Assembly: GCA_021776615.1 (NCBI GenBank)
Contig: JAJFFO010000002.1
Span: 117,457-181,456 of the forward strand
From: Robiginitomaculum sp.
Lineage (GTDB): Bacteria; Pseudomonadota; Alphaproteobacteria; Caulobacterales; Maricaulaceae
Length of the DNA stretch: 64,000 bases
Direction: 5' to 3'
Made by a program: the position numbers and the translations under genes. The notes below the pieces were generated by a model, which was not told the DNA's origin, made no database searches, and saw only the letters and a program-made list of their open reading frames with translations. Shown piece by piece: positions 59,145 to 64,000 of this stretch. How positions within the stretch are numbered: the first letter of the stretch is position 1; each line of letters opens with the position of its first letter.

Positions 59145-62100
59145 GCTGCCACCTCCTGTACGGGCGCTATCTCTGTCTTTTTAATACCAAAGAATAGCGA
59201 ATACAGCACCGGCGTAATCAAAAGGGTGATCAAGGTGGCAAAGCTAAGACCAAATACGAGAACAACAGTCATGGATCGGAAGAACGCGTCGAAATAAAGC
59301 GGCATGATCCCAAGCACCGTAGTAAAGGCCCCCATGGTCACAGGGCGCAATCGCGTGGAGGCAGACTCGACCAGGGCGTCAAATCGCGGCACGCCGGCTT
59401 TGATCAGATTGTCCGTATTGTCGACGAGGACCAGAGAGTTTTGTATCAATAGGCCGGAAAGGGAGAGCAAGCCCAGAATACCCATGAATTCGAGCGGCGT
59501 GCCGGTCGCTATCAATCCAAAAACCACGCCGATCAATCCAAGCGGCACCACCGCCCAGATAATGATTGGCTGGCGGATCCTGTTAAACAGCAAGACAACA
59601 ACGAGGACCATGGCCAAGAAGCCTAAAGGTATGGTGGAGGCGAGGCTGGCTTGCGCCTCGGCTGAACTCCCAAACTCGCCGTCCCACTCCATAGAATAGC
59701 CGTCAGGAAGCTCAATGGTCTCGATTTTAGGTTTGATGCGGGAGTACAAATCGGCGGTCAGCACGCCAGACGCCGGATCACTTTGGGCTTTGATCGTCAG
59801 CACACGATCTTCGCGTAAGAGGTGTCCATCGCGCCACCGTATATTAACACCCTCCAACAATTGCCCCATTGGTACCGTTTTGTTCGTTGTCGGGCTGAGG
59901 ACTTGAATGGTGGCCATAGCCCACGGATCGGCGCGTTCGGAGGCAGGGGCTCGAAAAATGATCGGAATTAGGTCAACGCCCTCGCGGTAGACGCCGCGTT
60001 GAATGCCCGAAAAATTCGATTGCAGGGCATCGGCAAACTCTTTTCGGGTGATCCCGACGCGTTCGCCTTTGCTTTGTGAATATACCGGCTCGACATAGCT
60101 GATGGCGCGTCGCCAATCATCTTTTATCAGGACCGCTTCATCGTCTGCGGCCATAATGGCTTTAGCCTCATTAGCCAAGCGGCGCAGCACTTGTGCGTCG
60201 GGGCCTTTGAACGCGGCCTCGATCTTGGAGCCGCCGCCTGGGCCCAATCTGAATTTCCAAGCCTTGCCCAGGCCATCGGGGAAGTTACCATCCATATAGG
60301 CCTGCAGTTTGGGGATGATGTCATCGCTTAACCGGTAATCCTCGACCTTGATCAGCAGCTGTCCATTGGACGAATTATTTGCCCCCCCGTCATAGACAAG
60401 CATGTAACGTAATGTGCCGCCGCCGACCAATGTCTGAACATGGGTGACGCCGTCCATCGCTCTGACATGATTTTCCATTCGCAACATTTCACGTGTGGTT
60501 TGTGAAATATCGGTGCCTTCGGGGAGTTGAAAGTCGACCACAATTTGCGGTGAGGTGGAGGCCGGGAAAAATCCGCTTTTGACAAATTGGAAACTCCACA
60601 TCGAAAAGGCAAATACCCCAATGACAACCAAAAGAGCGAGTATCTTTTGTGAAAGGACGCTACGTATCATGCCTTCATAGAGACGTATGAAATAGCCTTT
60701 TTTTGGAAGCACAATTTCGCCGCCATTCCCCTTCACTTCAGGGAATAGCCAATAGCAAAATAGAGGTGTGAGCGTGAAGGCAAACACCCAACTCATGGCC
60801 AGTGCGATCATAACAACCCAGAACAAATGATTGGTGAATTCCGCCGTGTTGCCCGGTGCAAACCCGATAGGTGCAAAGGCAATAATCCCAACCAGTGTGC
60901 CGCCCAAAAGCGGCTTCATATTGGCTTTGGCTACATCTTTGGCCACTTCCAGCTTGTTGCGCCCTTGTTTCACACCGACCAGAATGCCGTCTGTGACGAC
61001 TACCCCGTTATCGACCAGCATCCCCAAAGAGATAACCAGTGCACCCAGCGATATTCTGTGCATTGGTATGCCGCCAAGCCACATAATCAGCAGGGTTGAA
61101 GCCATCGTAATGAGGACGGTTGCCCCCATGACAAAGCCCGATCTAAAGCCCATGAATACGAGGAGGGTGACAAATACAATCGTCAACGACATTAAGACAT
61201 TGGCGGCAAAATCCTTAATGGCGACGTCGACGACTTTGCCCTGATGATAGTATTCGTGCAGTTCAATTCCGTAAGGACGCAGGCTGTCGATCTGCGCGAG
61301 TTTAGCATCAATATCCTCGCCCATTTTGACGACGTTGACGCCAGAGACGTTGGCAACACCAATTCCCAAAGCCGGTTGACCATCATAGCGCAGGATTTTC
61401 TCCACCGGGTCTTTATATCCCCGGGTCACATTTGCAACGTTCTTGAGACGCATAATGCTGCCGCTGGACGGATCATTGATAATGAGATTGCGGATAGACT
61501 CGACCGTGTTCAATCCACCTGTTGGCTGAATTTCCAATCTCTCCGTGCCCACTAGGAGTTTGCCGGCACCGGTTACCGTATTATGCTGGGCCAACGTGTT
61601 GTAGACGTTGGTGAGCGAGACGCCGAGGGCGGCCTCCTTTTCACGCGAGATCTCGACATAGATGACTTCATCCTGTTCGCCCGCAATCGCTACTTTGCCT
61701 ACGCCTTTGACTTGCAGGAGTTCTTTGCGCAGCGTCTTCGCATATGACAAAAGCTCTGGCGGAGTAAAACCTTCGCCCGTCAATAGATAATACAGCCCAT
61801 ACACGTCCCCAAAATCATCATTGACGATGGATGGGCCGGCGCCGGGCGGCAGATCGCGTTGCGCGTCGTCAATTTTGCTCCGCAGTTTCGTCCAGACGAT
61901 TTGAAGGTCTTTTTTAGACGGAGAGGATTCGAACTTAATTTCGACGCTGATATCGGACAGACCGGTTGAGGAATCTGATGTTACGGATTTGACTTCGGGT
62001 AATTGCTGGATCGCCGTTTCCAAAGGCTCGGTGACCTCATTGAGGACTTCTTCCGGGCTGGCGCCTGCGTATTGTGTATACACTTTGGCGACGCGAATAG

Positions 62101-62221
62101 TGAATTCCGGATCTTCAAATCGCGGCATGCTCTCATAAGCGCGCCATCCGCCAATCAGGCAGATTAGAATGACGATGGAACAGATCAATGGGTTTTTGAT
62201 CGAAATTTCTGACAGGTTCAT
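59141..62221 (-). CDS. RND efflux pump, inner membrane permease
   Basis: 1026 residues, normal for HAE-type RND proteins. Twelve membrane helices with two large periplasmic loops. The helix-4 relay reads GMLVDNGVVVTDG, with Asp-Asn in place of the AcrB Asp-Asp pair; this D-N form is seen in the TriC/VmeK-like subgroup. Other family marks: YESMPRFEDPEFTIRV, GASPEEVLNEVTEPLE, FPASTSPQIVVDFQLPEGTD, and LLIQNSLVLVDN in the second half. It exports lipophilic compounds by proton antiport. The gene lies 10 bases after the adaptor. Confidence 0.94.
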   Translation of the reverse strand: MNLSEISIKNPLICSIVILICLIGGWRAYESMPRFEDPEFTIRVAKVYTQYAGASPEEVLNEVTEPLETAIQQLPEVKSVTSDSSTGLSDISVEIKFESSPSKKDLQIVWTKLRSKIDDAQRDLPPGAGPSIVNDDFGDVYGLYYLLTGEGFTPPELLSYAKTLRKELLQVKGVGKVAIAGEQDEVIYVEISREKEAALGVSLTNVYNTLAQHNTVTGAGKLLVGTERLEIQPTGGLNTVESIRNLIINDPSSGSIMRLKNVANVTRGYKDPVEKILRYDGQPALGIGVANVSGVNVVKMGEDIDAKLAQIDSLRPYGIELHEYYHQGKVVDVAIKDFAANVLMSLTIVFVTLLVFMGFRSGFVMGATVLITMASTLLIMWLGGIPMHRISLGALVISLGMLVDNGVVVTDGILVGVKQGRNKLEVAKDVAKANMKPLLGGTLVGIIAFAPIGFAPGNTAEFTNHLFWVVMIALAMSWVFAFTLTPLFCYWLFPEVKGNGGEIVLPKKGYFIRLYEGMIRSVLSQKILALLVVIGVFAFSMWSFQFVKSGFFPASTSPQIVVDFQLPEGTDISQTTREMLRMENHVRAMDGVTHVQTLVGGGTLRYMLVYDGGANNSSNGQLLIKVEDYRLSDDIIPKLQAYMDGNFPDGLGKAWKFRLGPGGGSKIEAAFKGPDAQVLRRLANEAKAIMAADDEAVLIKDDWRRAISYVEPVYSQSKGERVGITRKEFADALQSNFSGIQRGVYREGVDLIPIIFRAPASERADPWAMATIQVLSPTTNKTVPMGQLLEGVNIRWRDGHLLREDRVLTIKAQSDPASGVLTADLYSRIKPKIETIELPDGYSMEWDGEFGSSAEAQASLASTIPLGFLAMVLVVVLLFNRIRQPIIIWAVVPLGLIGVVFGLIATGTPLEFMGILGLLSLSGLLIQNSLVLVDNTDNLIKAGVPRFDALVESASTRLRPVTMGAFTTVLGIMPLYFDAFFRSMTVVLVFGLSFATLITLLITPVLYSLFFGIKKTEIAPVQEVAA

Positions 62222-62231
62222 CGCGCCAGTC

Positions 62232-63293
62232 CTATTTCGATTGCCAAGCGCGAACTCTCATACCTTCATGCAGATACGATCCGCCGGCGGCGACAATCGT
62301 ATCTCCCGCGTTCAACCCACTGGTCACAATGACATCTTGCTTTGACATGCCCATGCCGGTCACAATTTGCGTCTTTGCGATCTCCATGGTTGAGGGGTTG
62401 ACCCGCCAAACGAATAAATTCTTTCCTTCCGCCACGACAGCCGAAACCGGCACAGACATGCCGGTCGGGACAATATCGGACAGATTGTTGAACTCAAAGT
62501 CTGTGTTGATGGTTGCCGTCATGCCAGGCAAGACGAACAGATTTTCGGGAGACGCGAATGAGAAGCTGACTTCGTAAGTTTGAGTGGTCGGGTCGGCCTG
62601 TCCTGACGCTTCTTTAAAAACAGAAGGCAATGTCATATGAGGCGCAGCGTCCAAGATCACATTGGTATTACTCGGTTCCATTTGCGGGGTGCGGGCGACG
62701 ATGTCCGCCGGCACATTTATGATCGCGACCATATCATCGCTTTGAATGTTTGCTATGGCTTCTTTGGCCTGGATGTTTTGAAACTTTTTCACAAAGACTT
62801 TGGAAATAAACCCCGAAAACGGAGCGCGGAGTACCGTGTCGCCTTTAGTTTTATTGGCCGTGTCCAGTGCCGCCTTCGCCACATCGCGATTTGTACGGCG
62901 TGTCTCAAGCACACTACGTGAGATCGCGTCCTGATCGACCAATCGTTTGGCCCGTTGGTATTCGGTTTCGGCATTGTCAAACTGCGCTTGAGCTTGGGCG
63001 AGTGCGTTGGAATAGTCACGTTCTTCGACCTGGGCGATGATGTGCCCTCTTTTAATCCGGTCGCCTTCTAAAACATTGAGCCGGGTAATCTGCCCACTCA
63101 CTTGAAAGGTCAGTTCGGAAGAGTTTTCTGCTTCAATAACGGCAGGGAAACTCATTGATCTGGAGGTGCTAGCCAACGTGACAGTGACGAGTTTGGCTGG
63201 ACGTATCTTTGCTTCAGGTATGACTTCGTCAGCTTTTTGACATGCCGATAAGCCTATTATAATTGCGATTAAAGGAAGTGTATATTTTTGCAC
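62232..63293 (-). CDS. RND efflux periplasmic adaptor lipoprotein
   Basis: 353 residues, GTG start. Lipobox IGLSAC at about 13-18. Lipoyl-like and hairpin regions: VSGQITRLNVLEGDRIKRGHI, QAQFDNAETEYQRAKRLVDQ, LRAPFSGFISKVFVKKFQNI. Beta-barrel and membrane-proximal domains follow to the end (GMTATINTDFEF, SAVVAEGKNLFVWRV). It links the pump to the outer membrane channel. First gene of the efflux operon; no TetR or MerR regulator is adjacent in the next 700 bases. Confidence 0.93.
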   Translation of the reverse strand: MQKYTLPLIAIIIGLSACQKADEVIPEAKIRPAKLVTVTLASTSRSMSFPAVIEAENSSELTFQVSGQITRLNVLEGDRIKRGHIIAQVEERDYSNALAQAQAQFDNAETEYQRAKRLVDQDAISRSVLETRRTNRDVAKAALDTANKTKGDTVLRAPFSGFISKVFVKKFQNIQAKEAIANIQSDDMVAIINVPADIVARTPQMEPSNTNVILDAAPHMTLPSVFKEASGQADPTTQTYEVSFSFASPENLFVLPGMTATINTDFEFNNLSDIVPTGMSVPVSAVVAEGKNLFVWRVNPSTMEIAKTQIVTGMGMSKQDVIVTSGLNAGDTIVAAGGSYLHEGMRVRAWQSK

Positions 63294-63650
63294 GCTCGTA
63301 CCCCCGACATTTCATACGTTCTAACAGGTGTCGCCTCATAATGACAAGCATATGGGCCCCCCTGCGGTTATGAGTGCATCCAGGAAATTTGTAAGGAAAC
63401 CTTTCTAGTATCGGAACCGTATGAGCATATTAAAATCGCCCAAAGCAAGACACTAGTACTGATACCGACGTCGTTCAAAAATAGATAAAGCTGTGATGGA
63501 CGAATATCCGTCTTTCAACATAGACGGCAAATCAGATTAAACTCCGAGAGCGGTTCTAAGTCTTGGTGCGGCCGAGAAGCTATCAGGTTCGTTTTCTTGA
63601 TCGAGCTTTATAAAGCATTTCCCTTAATAAATCAATGTACTATCGCACCC
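63294..63650. other. Gene-free upstream region of the efflux operon
   Basis: About 350 bases with no convincing gene on either strand. It must hold the efflux promoter. The only notable sequence is GGTGCGGCCGAGAAGCTA at 63565-63582, which matches 16 of 18 positions of 36-53 near the other end of the window. Confidence 0.4.
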
Positions 63651-63731
63651 ATGCCAAATTCATTATTCAAACTGGATTCTGCACCCGTCGACTTTGAACA
63701 GCAGCAAAGAGTGAAATCGCAAGGAGTCTAA
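63651..63731 (+). pseudogene. Possible transposase tail before the right IS end
   Basis: A 26-codon frame ends Q-G-V-stop, with the stop codon running into CAAACTAGGGG exactly as in the left-hand transposase fragment (R-E-V-stop). This suggests a leftover of the 3' end of an IS gene. The rest of the short frame is not recognisable. Confidence 0.3.
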
Positions 63732-63742
63732 CAAACTAGGGG
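63725..63742. mobile_element. Right end repeat of IS-like element (outward facing)
   Basis: AGTCTAACAAACTAGGGG, a perfect 18-bp inverse of 49176-49193. Together they bracket 14.6 kb. Confidence 0.65.
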
Positions 63743-63751
63743 CACATCAGT

Positions 63752-63886
63752 ATGATTTTTCGCGCTTACGTTATTTATGGGCCCATGACCAAGTATCCTG
63801 AACGTAAAGAAGATTACATCGCATTTATCTCTTTTAAAGGAGAAGTTTTAGCGATACTGCCCAGATATGCATATTTCGGGTTTTGA
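63752..63886 (+). CDS. Short ORF beyond the IS end, doubtful
   Basis: 44 codons from ATG 63752, starting ten bases beyond the terminal repeat. No recognisable family, and no good ribosome binding site. A second frame opens at ATG 63867 and is still open at the window edge. I cannot say whether either is real. Confidence 0.2.
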   Translation: MIFRAYVIYGPMTKYPERKEDYIAFISFKGEVLAILPRYAYFGF

Positions 63887-64000
63887 TTTGCTTCTCGCAT
63901 TCAGAGTTGCCGGTACGGTAAAATCAGTTTTTTTTGCGATTCTCCTGAATGCCATACTCACGGTGAACGCTTCGGCGTTACTCTCCAAAACCCGACGGGG

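Overview
The window reads as a chromosomal segment of an alphaproteobacterium. Its content fits a marine, stalked/dimorphic-type lineage of the Caulobacterales/Maricaulales kind; I infer this from gene content and have run no search. The evidence is an SpmX-type muramidase/membrane protein, a tpiA-(x)-secG-pyrG row, a ppiD-trpE pair, a class II DAHP synthase, TadG-like proteins and a NodT-type outer membrane lipoprotein. Coding density is high, operons are short, and many genes converge or overlap by a few bases.
Layout. 0.2-2.3 kb: Sel1-repeat protein split by a frame change at two A-tracts. 2.4-11 kb: housekeeping block (YibQ-like deacetylase, trpE, PpiD-type foldase, tpiA, pseudo-receiver protein, secG, pyrG). 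11-13.4 kb: remnant of an alginate-export-type porin and a two-gene aerotaxis-type receptor (PAS protein + soluble MCP). 13.5-16.3 kb: tRNA-Val(CAC), LexA-like repressor, small protein with a strong terminator, glutathione S-transferase broken by an amber codon, phosphoglycolate phosphatase. 16.4-23.1 kb: glmU-rpiA-gor, ATP-grasp ligase, exported methyltransferase-like lipoprotein, class II DAHP synthase. 23.1-26.3 kb: two small DUF proteins, a medium-chain reductase and a sulfotransferase.
26.3-35.7 kb: a complete five-enzyme histidine degradation set (hutF diverging from hutI-hutH-hutG, then hutU) interrupted by a hybrid histidine kinase; no hutC repressor or transporter is visible. 35.7-42.1 kb: kdsD-glmS (sugar precursors for LPS and murein), a PpiC/HupE pair and an isovaleryl-CoA dehydrogenase. 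42.2-48.8 kb: tandem vWA/TadG-like genes converging on an mgtE-kelch-spmX row. 48.9-49.2 kb: a noncoding patch with tRNA-3'-end-like repeats.
49.18-63.74 kb: a block bounded by a perfect 18-bp inverted repeat (outward-facing, IS-like ends) with a cut-down IS5-type transposase at the left. It carries a 1948-residue exported repeat protein, a LysR-MFS operon and a complete RND efflux operon (adaptor-pump-outer membrane channel). The last 0.7 kb holds only the right end repeat and very short ORFs.
Most notable: the IS-end-bracketed efflux/surface-protein block, the frame-split Sel1 gene at A8/A7 tracts, the repeat family found behind tRNA CCA ends, the pseudo-receiver with Glu at the phosphoacceptor position, and several fresh-looking gene breakages.
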